The notes beneath the pieces are model-generated. The model saw only the letters and a list, made by a program, of their open reading frames with translations, was not told the origin of the DNA and ran no database searches. Source: Myxococcales bacterium (GTDB taxonomy: Bacteria; Myxococcota_A; Polyangia; Polyangiales; Houyiibacteriaceae). From it: a stretch of DNA of 64,000 nucleotides. Position numbers and translations under genes: made by a program. The stretch covers positions 1-64,000 of the forward strand of contig JAOTVB010000005.1 in the NCBI GenBank assembly GCA_029863605.1, read 5' to 3'. Below, in pieces: positions 1 to 8,706 of the stretch. Each line of letters begins with the position of its first letter. Position 1 is the first letter of the stretch.

Positions 1-456
1 ATGTCCCTTCCAGATCCACAGCGCGCGGAGGTGCATGCTGGCCGGGGATGGCTCGCCCCGGAGCCAGGCGATCGCGCCCTTCTTGAAGCGGACCCAGGTG
101 CCGTCTGGATCGCCCGTCGTGAGCAGGGCGAGCGTATCGCTTATCCAGGGCTCGTGACCGACACAGGCGATCGTTTGCCCTTCGAGGCCGGCGAAGAAGG
201 CAGGGTCGGGGGCGCGCGCCAAGCCTTCGGTCGAAATGAGCTCGCCGTCAGTCGCCGCTGCGAGGAGCTCGGCGGTCTGGACCGCGCGGGTCCATGGGCT
301 GGTGTAGACGCGATCAAAACGGATGTCGCCGCGCTCGAGGCCTTCGACCATCTGCTCGAAGCGTCGCCGCCCAGTGTCGGTGAGCTGGCGGTCCGCGTCG
401 GGGAGTCCTGCCCTCCTCTCTTCTGCAATCGCGTGGCGAATGAGAAACAAATCCAT
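1..456 (-). CDS. sixA: SixA-like phosphohistidine phosphatase (3' end cut by window edge)
   Basis: Reading the minus strand from the ATG at 456 gives 152 codons without a stop, so the gene runs off the left edge. The protein begins MDLFLIRHAIAEE, the RHG motif of the histidine phosphatase superfamily, whose histidine is the phospho-acceptor. Further in it has LTDTGRRR (near residue 26), a YTSPWTRAVQTAE segment (second conserved Arg) and a CVGHEP motif (second catalytic His), which together fit SixA. SixA removes phosphate from phosphohistidine on signalling or phosphotransfer proteins in the cytoplasm. It starts six bases after the ppx stop codon, so the two are probably cotranscribed. Family is clear; the physiological substrate is not known from sequence. 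Confidence 0.85.
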   Translation of the reverse strand, partial: MDLFLIRHAIAEERRAGLPDADRQLTDTGRRRFEQMVEGLERGDIRFDRVYTSPWTRAVQTAELLAAATDGELISTEGLARAPDPAFFAGLEGQTIACVGHEPWISDTLALLTTGDPDGTWVRFKKGAIAWLRGEPSPASMHLRALWIWKGH

Positions 457-462
457 CGTCGA

Positions 463-1953
463 TCACTCGAGCTCGAAACCATCGAGCCGGAACCCGATCG
501 GCTTTAGTGATTTCTGCTCGCGCTCCAAGTCGGCGTGCACGAGCGGGTGGGCTTCGAGCCATTCTCGGTCGAAGGTGAGCAGCAGGCTGTTGTCGTCGGC
601 CTCGAGCTTGGGGATGGGAACATTTTCCGGGTCGCGGTTGCGGTTGAGAAGCACCGACAGCCGCAGCAACACCGTGAGGCGCTTGGCGTCGAGCTGAAGC
701 TCGGAGGGCAGCGCATCGAAGTAACCGCTCTCGAGCTTTCGACGGTGGCCGCGCACGAGGGTGGCGACGAGAAGCTGCTCGTCCCGAGAGAAACCAGACA
801 AGTCGGACGACGCGACCAAGTACGACCCGTGCTTGTGATGACCGGTGTAGTTTACGGCGAGGCCGATCTCGTGGAGCTGAGCGGCCCAAATCAGAGCATG
901 CGCGTCGTCCGGAGACTTCAAATCCCAGGCGTCGGCGACCTGGCCGAGGAGGCCGAGTGCGGTTTCTTGGACGCGATCGGCGTGCGCCTGGTCGATCGAG
1001 TAGCGCGTCGAAAGCATGTCGATGGTGCGGTCGCGGGGGTCTTCGTCGTGGATCCGGCCGACCATGTCGTAGATGAGGCCTTCGCGAAGCGCGGTGGGCG
1101 ACACCCACATTTCGTCGATGGCGAGCCGGTCGAAGATGGCGCTCAGGATCGCGAGGCCGCCTGGGAACACCGTGCGCCGATCGGGATCGAGGCCGGGCAG
1201 GTCGAGTTGCTCCAACCGCCCCGCCGTGATCATCGCCTGCTCGAGCTTGGCGAGACCTTCGGCGGTGATGGTGCCGTGCGCCCAACCGGCTTCGCTCAAA
1301 ATGTCCGCCACGGCGCGGATAGTGCCGGATGCCCCGATCGCTCTTTCCCAACCCCTCTTTCGAAGCGCCGCTTTCACCGGCTGAAGCTCGAGGCTCGCAG
1401 CGAGCTTGGCGTTGTTCATGCGCTTGCGGCTAATCTTGCCGTCGCTGAAGAACTGCTTGGTGAACCCCACGCAACCCATGTAGAGGCTGTGGACCGCAAC
1501 GGCGTCGAAGCTGTCCCCGATGATGCATTCGGTGCTGCCGCCCCCGATGTCGACGACGAGACGGCGTGCGGGTGCGCCGGCAACGCCATGCGAGACGCCG
1601 AGGTAGATGAGCCGAGCCTCCTCGCGGCCGGGAATAATCTCGATCTGATGGCCGAGCGCATCGCTGGCCGCGTGCAGGAAGGGGCGGGATTTCTTTGCTT
1701 TTCGTAGGGTGTTGGTCCCGACTGCGCGCACCTGCTCGGCACCGAAATCGCGGAGCCGCTGTCCGAACCGACCCAGTGCTTCGAGCGCGCGGGCCTGGGA
1801 TGGCTCGTCGAGCGAGCCGTCGTCTTGGAGACCGGCGGCGAGGCGCACGGGCTCCCGGATCCGGTCGACGATCTGCAGAGTGTCGTGGTCGAGCCGCGCG
1901 ATCACCATGTGAAAGCTGTTTGACCCGAGGTCGACGGCGGCGAGCGACTCCAT
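463..1953 (-). CDS. ppx: Ppx/GppA family exopolyphosphatase
   Basis: 496 aa, the usual size for Ppx/GppA enzymes with an HD-type C-terminal half. The N-terminal ASKHA fold is visible: AAVDLGSNSFHMVIA (phosphate-1 loop, residues 5-19), RAVGTNTLRKA (about 76), VVDIGGGSTECII (about 134) and AIGASGTIRAV (about 206). The C-terminal half carries LHEIG and the HHKHG histidines typical of the HD domain. These enzymes release phosphate from polyphosphate or from pppGpp; sequence alone does not separate the two. The ATG at 1953 puts the phosphate-1 loop at the very N-terminus, as expected. It is followed at once by the SixA gene, a pairing that suggests a phosphate or phosphohistidine signalling unit. 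Confidence 0.92.
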   Translation of the reverse strand: MESLAAVDLGSNSFHMVIARLDHDTLQIVDRIREPVRLAAGLQDDGSLDEPSQARALEALGRFGQRLRDFGAEQVRAVGTNTLRKAKKSRPFLHAASDALGHQIEIIPGREEARLIYLGVSHGVAGAPARRLVVDIGGGSTECIIGDSFDAVAVHSLYMGCVGFTKQFFSDGKISRKRMNNAKLAASLELQPVKAALRKRGWERAIGASGTIRAVADILSEAGWAHGTITAEGLAKLEQAMITAGRLEQLDLPGLDPDRRTVFPGGLAILSAIFDRLAIDEMWVSPTALREGLIYDMVGRIHDEDPRDRTIDMLSTRYSIDQAHADRVQETALGLLGQVADAWDLKSPDDAHALIWAAQLHEIGLAVNYTGHHKHGSYLVASSDLSGFSRDEQLLVATLVRGHRRKLESGYFDALPSELQLDAKRLTVLLRLSVLLNRNRDPENVPIPKLEADDNSLLLTFDREWLEAHPLVHADLEREQKSLKPIGFRLDGFELE

Positions 1954-1976
1954 AGGTGACCCGCGTATACTCTACC

Positions 1977-2804
1977 TTAGTTTGCTGCGGAGGCTGCGGC
2001 TTTTCGGAGCCATTCGCCGGTCGGTTCATCAGCGGGGAAGTACGACTCGATGCGTAGCTCTTGCGCAGTAACGTCCATCGGTGTGCCGAGGGTCGTGAGC
2101 GTCGTAAAAAACTCGAGCTCGATTTCATTCTTTTTGAGCTTCACGGTGATGCAGACTTCGGGCGTCGCAGCCAGGTCGACTTCGCGCAGGCGCGATGACA
2201 CACCGGGATAGGCGAGCAACGCATCCATGAGCTTGCGACTCTCGCTGGTCTCGAGCTCGACGATCGACTCTCGGTACAGGCGGTCAAGCAAGATGCCAGC
2301 GACTTCCTCCCAGTTGGCGACGCAGGGGCGCACCCCTCCCGGATGGAACAACGAATGCATTACATTCCGCGTGACAATCGGATCGACGGGCGGTGTTTCG
2401 AAGAGCAGCGAGAACAAACGCGCGAAAGCGTTGTTCATGTTGACGAGGTCCCAAGTGCGGGTGAGCACGATCGCAGGGTACGGCTCGTGGTGGGCGAGGA
2501 TAGTGTCGAAGGCATGACGCACTGGCAGCATCTCGGGCGCACCGAGGTGGCTCTCGCGATAGACGGGAGCGAAGCCAGCAGCCGAAAGGAGTGAGTTGCG
2601 CTCGCGCAACGGAAGGTCGAGCGCGCTCGCGAGGATGAGGACCATTTCTCGACTAGGCGAGGACTTGCCGTTTTCGACGTAGCTGATGTGGCGGGTGGAA
2701 ACTTCGGACTCGATGGCGAGCTGCTGCTGGCTCATGCGGCGCGCGGTGCGCCACTGGCGAAGCAACGGGCCGAAGCCGGCGGGAGCAACGGACGCGGACG
2801 ACAT
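1977..2804 (-). CDS. XRE-family regulator with MmyB-like C-terminal domain
   Basis: 275 aa. Residues about 12-70 form an XRE helix-turn-helix (RRMSQQQLAIESEVSTRHIS followed by YVENGKSSPSREMV). The remainder, starting with AAGFAPVYRES, matches the MmyB-like ligand-binding architecture, where a PAS-like domain binds a small molecule, reported to be fatty acid in one family member. This family usually acts as a DNA-binding repressor or activator next to its target oxidoreductase or fatty-acid gene. Here the neighbours (ppx downstream, a small membrane protein divergently) do not reveal the target. About 100 bases separate its start from the divergent membrane-protein gene, so it may regulate that gene and itself. 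Confidence 0.85.
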   Translation of the reverse strand: MSSASVAPAGFGPLLRQWRTARRMSQQQLAIESEVSTRHISYVENGKSSPSREMVLILASALDLPLRERNSLLSAAGFAPVYRESHLGAPEMLPVRHAFDTILAHHEPYPAIVLTRTWDLVNMNNAFARLFSLLFETPPVDPIVTRNVMHSLFHPGGVRPCVANWEEVAGILLDRLYRESIVELETSESRKLMDALLAYPGVSSRLREVDLAATPEVCITVKLKKNEIELEFFTTLTTLGTPMDVTAQELRIESYFPADEPTGEWLRKAAASAAN

Positions 2805-2903
2805 AGGGAGAGTCTACCGCCTGCTTTCATGCTGCCCATGACCTCTGAGGTAATGGCCCGGGGTCAAGGCGGGCCCCAGGCTGGGCGTCACAAGGAGGTC
2901 GCC

Positions 2904-3230
2904 ATGAAATTACGACTCTTTTCCCTGGTAACGGTATTTGCGGTGTTTGCGGTCTATTCGACGATGGTCGTGCTCGTCCACGGCTACACCGGGTTCATGG
3001 ACCTTGCGATGAGCGGGGCCTGGGCGACGCAGGTCTTCATCGATCTCTGCATTGCCCTCATCCTCTTCGCATTCTGGATGTTCGGGGACGCGAAAGCGCG
3101 CGGCATCCCCGCCTGGCCGTACCTGATCGCGATCCTGACCGCCGGCTCGGTCGGCGCGCTCGCCTACCTCATCCACCGCACCCTCCGCGACCCCAACCGA
3201 GCCCCCACTCCCCGCACCGCCAACGTGTGA
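2904..3230 (+). CDS. DUF2834-like small integral membrane protein
   Basis: 108 aa, begun at the ATG at 2904 because an AAGGAGG Shine-Dalgarno sequence (2892-2898) sits six bases upstream; a longer reading frame upstream has no such site and runs through the regulator's promoter. The protein has three hydrophobic segments (about residues 5-25, 40-62 and 70-92). The pattern of a Gly/Trp-containing first loop, a second helix beginning QVFIDLCIALILFAFW and a final YLIHRTL fits the DUF2834 family of three-helix membrane proteins of unknown function. It is divergent from the XRE regulator and convergent with the large hydrolase gene. No enzymatic motif is visible. Confidence 0.75.
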   Translation: MKLRLFSLVTVFAVFAVYSTMVVLVHGYTGFMDLAMSGAWATQVFIDLCIALILFAFWMFGDAKARGIPAWPYLIAILTAGSVGALAYLIHRTLRDPNRAPTPRTANV

Positions 3231-3245
3231 AAGGCTTGTCGCCTC

Positions 3246-6221
3246 TTAGCGCTCTATGTAACCGATGGCTTCTAGGTGGGCGGCTACGTCTTCGTCGAGT
3301 TCTACGGAGTCGGCGGAGATCGCATCTTCGTGGGCGATGGCGCGCTGCTTGACCAATGTCTTGGTGGTAGCGACGACGGCGTCGGTTTGAGCGTTCGCGA
3401 GGTTCTCGGTTTCGCCGGGGTCGAGGTCGACGCGGTAGAGCTCGAGAGGCCTGAGGCCGCGCGGGTTTTCCGGATTGGCGGTGATGAGCTTGTACTCGTC
3501 GGTGCCGCGCAGCTCGCGTACCGATTCGAGGACATTGCCCTCGTGACTCTCCTCGGCGTAGATCACATCGGTGCCGGCAAATGCGTCGCCCCCTTGCACG
3601 CCCTCAGGCACCTTGGCATCGATGAGGCCCAGCACCGTCGGCATCAAGTCGATGCTTTGCACCCAGTGCCGCACCACCGTCCCGCCACGCTTGCTCTGCG
3701 GAAGCTTGATGAACAACGGGACGTGCACCTGCTCGTCGTAAAGCGTGGTGCCGTGCCAGAACCCCCCGTGGTCGTCGAACTCCTCGCCGTGGTCGCTGGT
3801 GATGACGATCGTGAGGTTGTCATAAAGGCCCCGCTCCTCGAGGGCGTCGAGGAGCTTTCCGAGCTCGGTGTCCCAGTAGCTGATTTCCCCGTCGTAAAGC
3901 GCGCGTAGGGTCGGAGCCTCGGACGGGTCGGGCTTTTGATGCGCCGCGCGCGCATAGCCGCTTCCATCGTAAGGATGCACGAAATACGGATCGTGTGGAT
4001 CCATGTAGCCGACGAAAAGAAACCAGGGAGCGACGGCCTCCGCGTCGATCCAACCGAGCAATGCACGATTGACGGTTTTGGCATCTTGGTATGCGGTGCC
4101 CGGCAGCACATCGCCTTTGGCCGCCCGGAAGCGTTCGATGCGTTGGCGTATGAACTGCATCAACAAGAGCTTTGCACTGGCATCATCCGCGCCGAGAACG
4201 AACGTGGGCTCGAGATAGTAATAGTCGTCGAAGCCTTGTTGGAAGTTGAAGTAGGGCGCGACATTGAAATTGGTAGCGTAACCGGCCGTGCGATAACCCT
4301 GGGGCTTCAGCGCTTCAGGCAGCGTCGTGAGCGAGCTCGGGAGAGCATCGCTCTTGGCCATGACACCGTGGCTCGAGGGAAGTCGCCCCGTCAGGATCGA
4401 AGCGAAGCTCGGGCGGGTCCAACTAGAATTGGTGAACGCTTGGTCGAAGCGCACCGCGTCGCCGGCCAAGCGATCGAGATTCGGTGTCGAGCCCGCGTCG
4501 TACCCATAGGCGGGCAAGTGGTCCGCCCGCAGGGTGTCGACCACGATGAACAAGATGTTGTCGGCGGTGCCGGCGTGTGGCGCGGCATCCCCGGTCGTTC
4601 CGGCACGAGAAATGCGATCGCCCACGCCGATGTTGGCGACCAGCCCGAGCCCGACCAACGCCAACAACGCGACGGCCGTCGGCGCCTCAACCAGCCGCGC
4701 GAACGGGCCCCGTTGCACGAGCGAGCGAATGCCCCGCGCGAGGATGGCGGTCACCCCCGACACCACGAACGCGCAGCCGAGCAAGACTGCCAGTCCGATC
4801 GCGCTCTTCCAAACGAGCTCTTCATGAAAGAAGTCGCGTCGAATGCGAAAGGCGCCGAGCGCCAACACGAAGAGCCCGAAAATCGCGGCGACGAAGTATC
4901 CAAAGGCCTCTCTTTCGGGAAGGGCGTAGCGTTTCATCCACCGACCACTGAGCGCCGTGGCAAACCCGAGGCCCGCGCCAAACACCGCGCAGAACACGCC
5001 GTAGGCGAAAGGCCCGTAGAGAAACACGCGAGCGCCCGTTGCGCCCGCCGACGAAAACGAGATCGCAAACGCCTCGGCGAGCCCGATTAGCAACCCGGCA
5101 AGAACGCCCGCGCTGAGCCCAACCCAAAGCCCTCGCCACGGCTTCGGCCAGGCCTCGGGTGGCGCCTTGTCGATCGCTTCGGTCGCGAGCTTTTCGCGGT
5201 CCGGGTCTTCGACGCGGATCTTGGGATCGTAGCCCGACTTTCGCACGAGAAAGATCACACCGCCAAAGGCTGACACGAACATCTCACACGCGAAGCCGAG
5301 GGTCGGGATGAGCACGGCGACCGCAAGCGGCAAACCCACCGCAGGCGATGTGTAAAGCGCAACCGCCGCCGCCTCGCGAAGCCCGATGCCGTTGATCGAT
5401 GCTGGAATCAAGGTGGCCAAGATCTGAAGCGACGATGCAAAGAACACCTCGCCGAGGCTCAGCTCGACCCCGAGTGCACGGGCCGCGCATACATAGATCA
5501 GATTATTGAAGGCATGCGTTCCGACGCCGAGCGCAGCCGCTTGCAGAAGCAATCCAGCCTTGCCGCGGTAAGCCGCGACGGCGTCGATCAGCGTCTGAAT
5601 GCGCGCGCGAATCCCGTCCGGGACGAAGCGAGCAAAGAACAAAAACAGCTGGGGCTGTGCCAAGAACACGAGGCCGACGACGATGACCCCCAGGAAGACC
5701 GCGTTGACGAGCAACACCCCATCGGTGCCGATGAAGCGCATCCCGAAGATGCTTCCGAGCATCACGACGACCCCGAATGCGAGCTGCCCGAGAATCATCT
5801 CGACGCCGATGGTGGCGGTTGCACGAGCGGTCTTTCCGGTGTGCTTGGCGACGTCGTAGATGCGCCAGCCGCCAAATCCCGTGAACCCGCCCGGCGTGAA
5901 GGCACCCCAAAACCGGGCGATCATGATCGAACCACCGAGAAAGCGCCACGGCGCGAAAATCCTCTGCCCTACGAGCAGGCGCTGCCACCGCACGGTGCTG
6001 AACCCGATGGCGATGAGCTGCATGCCGATCGCGGCGGCAACCCAACCCCAGTGCAAATCGCTCAGCCGACCGAGGAGATCCTCGGCCCCGTCACGCCGAA
6101 TCACCTTGCGCAAGATGAAGGCCAGCATGCCCACCGAGAAGGCCAGCTTCAGCAGAAAGAACGCGATTTTCCTGGGACTCGAGCGCACATACCCCCCGTC
6201 CGGCTGCCGTAACCGGTGCAC
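3246..6221 (-). CDS. Fusion: flippase-like membrane domain plus alkaline-phosphatase-superfamily (sulfatase-like) hydrolase
   Basis: 991 aa. Residues 15-335 form a multi-helix lysylphosphatidylglycerol-flippase/UPF0104-like domain (FWGAFTPGGFTGFGGWR near 104 and PASINGIGLREAAAVALY near 273 are typical). Residues 365-530 add about five more membrane helices, and 555-991 are a sulfatase-fold domain (VVDTLRADHLP with metal-binding Asp562; TSDHGEEFDDHGGFWHG). At the position of the formylglycine cysteine the protein has Thr602 (WTRPSFASILTGR), and the CxPxR arginine is absent, so it is probably not a classical sulfatase. A Thr nucleophile is used by phosphoethanolamine and glycerophosphate transferases of the same superfamily. 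The topology suggests a hydrolase outside the cytoplasm tethered to a lipid-handling membrane domain. The start is a GTG; a second GTG lies 11 codons in (6188). Confidence 0.85.
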   Translation of the reverse strand: MHRLRQPDGGYVRSSPRKIAFFLLKLAFSVGMLAFILRKVIRRDGAEDLLGRLSDLHWGWVAAAIGMQLIAIGFSTVRWQRLLVGQRIFAPWRFLGGSIMIARFWGAFTPGGFTGFGGWRIYDVAKHTGKTARATATIGVEMILGQLAFGVVVMLGSIFGMRFIGTDGVLLVNAVFLGVIVVGLVFLAQPQLFLFFARFVPDGIRARIQTLIDAVAAYRGKAGLLLQAAALGVGTHAFNNLIYVCAARALGVELSLGEVFFASSLQILATLIPASINGIGLREAAAVALYTSPAVGLPLAVAVLIPTLGFACEMFVSAFGGVIFLVRKSGYDPKIRVEDPDREKLATEAIDKAPPEAWPKPWRGLWVGLSAGVLAGLLIGLAEAFAISFSSAGATGARVFLYGPFAYGVFCAVFGAGLGFATALSGRWMKRYALPEREAFGYFVAAIFGLFVLALGAFRIRRDFFHEELVWKSAIGLAVLLGCAFVVSGVTAILARGIRSLVQRGPFARLVEAPTAVALLALVGLGLVANIGVGDRISRAGTTGDAAPHAGTADNILFIVVDTLRADHLPAYGYDAGSTPNLDRLAGDAVRFDQAFTNSSWTRPSFASILTGRLPSSHGVMAKSDALPSSLTTLPEALKPQGYRTAGYATNFNVAPYFNFQQGFDDYYYLEPTFVLGADDASAKLLLMQFIRQRIERFRAAKGDVLPGTAYQDAKTVNRALLGWIDAEAVAPWFLFVGYMDPHDPYFVHPYDGSGYARAAHQKPDPSEAPTLRALYDGEISYWDTELGKLLDALEERGLYDNLTIVITSDHGEEFDDHGGFWHGTTLYDEQVHVPLFIKLPQSKRGGTVVRHWVQSIDLMPTVLGLIDAKVPEGVQGGDAFAGTDVIYAEESHEGNVLESVRELRGTDEYKLITANPENPRGLRPLELYRVDLDPGETENLANAQTDAVVATTKTLVKQRAIAHEDAISADSVELDEDVAAHLEAIGYIER

Positions 6222-6303
6222 GCTAAAGGGTCAAATTGGCGACTCTTCCCTCGCCAGGAGGCGCTTAGTTGCGCCCTGCGGCCGTGGTTGGTAGCGACGC
6301 ATC

Positions 6304-7662
6304 ATGCGACATTCCGCCGCGATACGAACTGGGCTTTGGGCCGTGGTTTTCCTCCTGGCTTGTGAGAGCGAAAAGGCGACGCCTGCCGAAGCGCCTCCAC
6401 CAGAAGCGCAGGGGTCCATCGCACCCGACAGCCCCGAGGAAAAGGCGGCCGCGAAACCTCCGACGACACAAGCACAAGCCTTGCCCGATGCCCTCCCGAA
6501 TGGACTGCTCTTGGCGTACTCGCAGTTCGAGGTCGTCGATGGCAAGGCCACCGCGAAGCCCGGCCCGGCGCGCTTGGACCTCCTCACCCGCAAAGGAGGC
6601 AACTGGACGACCAAGGTGATCGAAGACCCCGATAGCAACGTGTTTCACAAAGCGATGCTTCTCAAACCCAAGGGCCAGGCGCCGGGTATCCTGACGCTCG
6701 GCGGCTCGAGCGCGGCGGTGAAGCTCTGGCGCGCGACGAAGGGCAAGCTCGCGCCAACCACGCTTTGGCATGCGGAGTTCGGTGGCAAGTTCAACCGGAT
6801 GCGCGATGCGGAGGTGGCTGACCTCTACGGAGACGGCACGCCCGACATCGCGGTGGCGACCCACGATCAGGGTGTCGTCGCGATCCTCCGACAACGCCCG
6901 AACGCCGACTGGCAAGTGGCGCAGATCGACGAGGAGAAGGACACCTTCGTGCACGAGATCGAGATCGGGGATCTCGACGGCGACGGCGTGCTCGAGGTGT
7001 ATGCCACACCGAGCGACCCCAATAAACTCGATGCTGAAGCGCAACACGGCGAGGTCGTCCGCTACGTTCCGAAGAAGAAACAAGGCCGTGCGGTGGTGGC
7101 GGACCTCGGCAACCGACACGCGAAAGAGATCTACGTAGGTGACGTCGATGGCGATGGCACCGACGAACTCTACGTCGCCGTCGAAGCGTTCACCAAAGGA
7201 CGCGGCGCCGACCTCGAGATCATCGAGCCTGTCGAGATTCGCCGTTACGACGCCGGCACCACGCCCGACGCCAAAGTTGTTATTGCCACGATTCCTGATC
7301 GGCTTTCGCGTTTCTTGACGGTGGGTGACGTCGACGGGGACGGGAAAAACGAAATGGTGGTCGCGTCGTTCAGCAAGGGGCTGTGGCTGCTCCGCCCCGG
7401 CAAGGATCCGAAATCCGAGTGGGGCATCGAGAGCATAGACCGCGACTCGGGCGGGTTTGAGCACGCGGCGCTTCTCACGGATCTCGATGGCGACGGCACC
7501 GACGAGCTCTACGTCGCAGCCGACAACCAAGGCGAGCTTCGGCGGTACGTGTGGGTGCGCGGTCGGCCGAAGCGCGAAGTGATTCAGAGGCGGGAGGTCG
7601 CGATGTCGAAGATCACCTGGAACATCATGCCGATCCCGGTCGACGCCGTTGCCATTCCGTAG
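6304..7662 (+). CDS. VCBS/FG-GAP repeat lipoprotein
   Basis: 452 aa. The N-terminus is a lipoprotein signal (hydrophobic stretch ending VVFLLAC, lipobox cysteine at about residue 20) followed by a Pro/Glu-rich linker. From about residue 165 at least five FG-GAP/VCBS-type blocks follow, recognisable by ADLYGDGTPDIAVAT, GDLDGDGVLEVYAT, GDVDGDGTDELYVAVE, GDVDGDGKNEMVVASF and TDLDGDGTDELYVAAD. The DxDGDG loops are calcium-binding in related proteins and the repeats build a beta-propeller. It is probably an outer-membrane or periplasm-exposed binding protein. It is divergent from the flippase-hydrolase fusion. No catalytic domain is seen, so the ligand is unknown. Confidence 0.85.
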   Translation: MRHSAAIRTGLWAVVFLLACESEKATPAEAPPPEAQGSIAPDSPEEKAAAKPPTTQAQALPDALPNGLLLAYSQFEVVDGKATAKPGPARLDLLTRKGGNWTTKVIEDPDSNVFHKAMLLKPKGQAPGILTLGGSSAAVKLWRATKGKLAPTTLWHAEFGGKFNRMRDAEVADLYGDGTPDIAVATHDQGVVAILRQRPNADWQVAQIDEEKDTFVHEIEIGDLDGDGVLEVYATPSDPNKLDAEAQHGEVVRYVPKKKQGRAVVADLGNRHAKEIYVGDVDGDGTDELYVAVEAFTKGRGADLEIIEPVEIRRYDAGTTPDAKVVIATIPDRLSRFLTVGDVDGDGKNEMVVASFSKGLWLLRPGKDPKSEWGIESIDRDSGGFEHAALLTDLDGDGTDELYVAADNQGELRRYVWVRGRPKREVIQRREVAMSKITWNIMPIPVDAVAIP

Positions 7663-7665
7663 CGG

Positions 7666-8202
7666 CTAGTGCTCTTGGAGCCGCGGAAGCAACTCCGCGA
7701 AGTTGCAAGGGCGGAAGCGAATGTCGAATTGATAGCGAAGGATGCCATCCCAGGCGTCTTTGCACGCGCCCGTGGACCCCGGAAGCGCAAACATGTACGT
7801 GCCCCGTGCCACTCCCGCGACCGCGCGCGACTGGATCGCCGAAGTCCCGATGTGCTCGTAGCTCAACATTCGAAAGAGCTCGCCGAAGCCTGGAATCGAC
7901 TTTTCCCACACCGCTTCGAACGCTTCGGGTGTCACATCGCGCCCGGTCACCCCGGTACCGCCCGTGGCAAGCACCACTTCGACGTTGGGCTCGTTGATCC
8001 AGCGGCGGAGCTGAACCTCGATGCGCTTGCGGTCATCGGGAATGATGACCTTGTCCATGACATGATGACCGGCCTCGAGCGCGCGTTCCACCAACAGCGC
8101 GCCGGACTTGTCGGTCTCCTCGGTGCGCGTGTCGGATACCGTCATGACGGCGATGCGAAGCCCCTTGAAGGGAATCGATTCGTCGAAGCTCGGACCGGAC
8201 AT
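7666..8202 (-). CDS. moaB: MoaB/MogA-family molybdopterin adenylyltransferase-like protein
   Basis: 178 aa from the ATG at 8202 (an in-frame TTG at 8214 would overlap the upstream gene by 11 bases; the ATG fits the family better). The motif [17 protein letters not shown] near the N-terminus and [19 protein letters not shown] near residue 80 are the MoCF domain signature. Further on are [14 protein letters not shown] and a C-terminal [12 protein letters not shown]. MoaB/MogA proteins adenylylate molybdopterin before metal insertion during molybdenum cofactor synthesis in the cytoplasm, although some MoaB proteins lack this activity. It lies one base downstream of the HIT gene and is convergent with the VCBS lipoprotein. 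No other moa genes are nearby. Confidence 0.9.
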   Translation of the reverse strand: MSGPSFDESIPFKGLRIAVMTVSDTRTEETDKSGALLVERALEAGHHVMDKVIIPDDRKRIEVQLRRWINEPNVEVVLATGGTGVTGRDVTPEAFEAVWEKSIPGFGELFRMLSYEHIGTSAIQSRAVAGVARGTYMFALPGSTGACKDAWDGILRYQFDIRFRPCNFAELLPRLQEH

Positions 8203-8203
8203 T

Positions 8204-8623
8204 CTACCCCCCAATCTCCTTGTTCAACGCCGCAGCAAGCTTGGCGGCTTCCTGTGGGTCGACCTTCCCCGCCGGCCATTCGATGCCGAGCCCCTGATCG
8301 ACGCTTGGCTTGGGAATGATGTGAAAGTGCACGTGAAACACGGCCTGGTGAGCCATCGGGCCGTTGTTTTGTAGCACGTTGAACTGCTCGACCCCCGTGA
8401 CGGCCTTGATCGCCCTGCAGAGGCGGGGGAGCACGCGCCCGATCGCGGCAGAGGCATCGTCGGACAGCTCGTCGAGGGTGGGGGCCGGCTCCTTTGGAAT
8501 GACCAACGTATGGCCGTAGCTCAAAGGCCCAATATCGAGAAAAGCGAGCAAGTGCTCGTCTTCGTAGACCTTGTGGCAGGGGATGTCCCCGCGGAGGATC
8601 TTGGTGAAAATCGTGTCCGCCAT
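8204..8623 (-). CDS. HIT-family nucleotide-binding hydrolase
   Basis: 139 aa, full length for the HIT family. The histidine triad is present as HVHFHIIP near residue 97, preceded by NVLQNNGPMAHQAV, the normal arrangement. The N-terminus FTKILRGDIPCHKVYEDE is a classic HIT/HINT start and contains the C-x-D/E-type pattern of the Hint branch. Such proteins hydrolyse AMP-linked substrates such as adenosine phosphoramidates or dinucleoside polyphosphates in the cytoplasm. The gene precedes moaB by one base and the two probably form an operon; because MogA/MoaB chemistry makes adenylylated molybdopterin, the pairing may be more than chance, but this is inference. Confidence 0.93.
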   Translation of the reverse strand: MADTIFTKILRGDIPCHKVYEDEHLLAFLDIGPLSYGHTLVIPKEPAPTLDELSDDASAAIGRVLPRLCRAIKAVTGVEQFNVLQNNGPMAHQAVFHVHFHIIPKPSVDQGLGIEWPAGKVDPQEAAKLAAALNKEIGG

Positions 8624-8706
8624 GGCGCTGAGCTTATACGGTCGAACCGGAGACGCCTAGACCCTAAGGCTTTACGGACGGCGCCTATAGCTCTACGGTC
8701 CGCGGC

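Noticed and set aside
1-507. 168-codon open frame on the plus strand
   Set aside because: It is opposite the SixA gene, whose minus-strand frame gives a clear RHG-motif protein; this one matches nothing and is a high-GC shadow.
535-1707. 390-codon open frame opposite ppx
   Set aside because: The minus strand has complete Ppx/GppA motifs. Long antisense frames are expected in GC-rich genes.
6237-6275. Two small hairpins (TGGCGA/TCGCCA and GGCGC/GCGCC) before the VCBS gene
   Set aside because: Arms of 5-6 bp in GC-rich DNA are common by chance and they have no T tract or repeated core.
6265-7530. 421-codon minus-strand frame across the VCBS gene
   Set aside because: The plus strand shows a signal peptide and five FG-GAP repeats; the reverse frame mirrors their acidic DGDG repeats and has no own motif.
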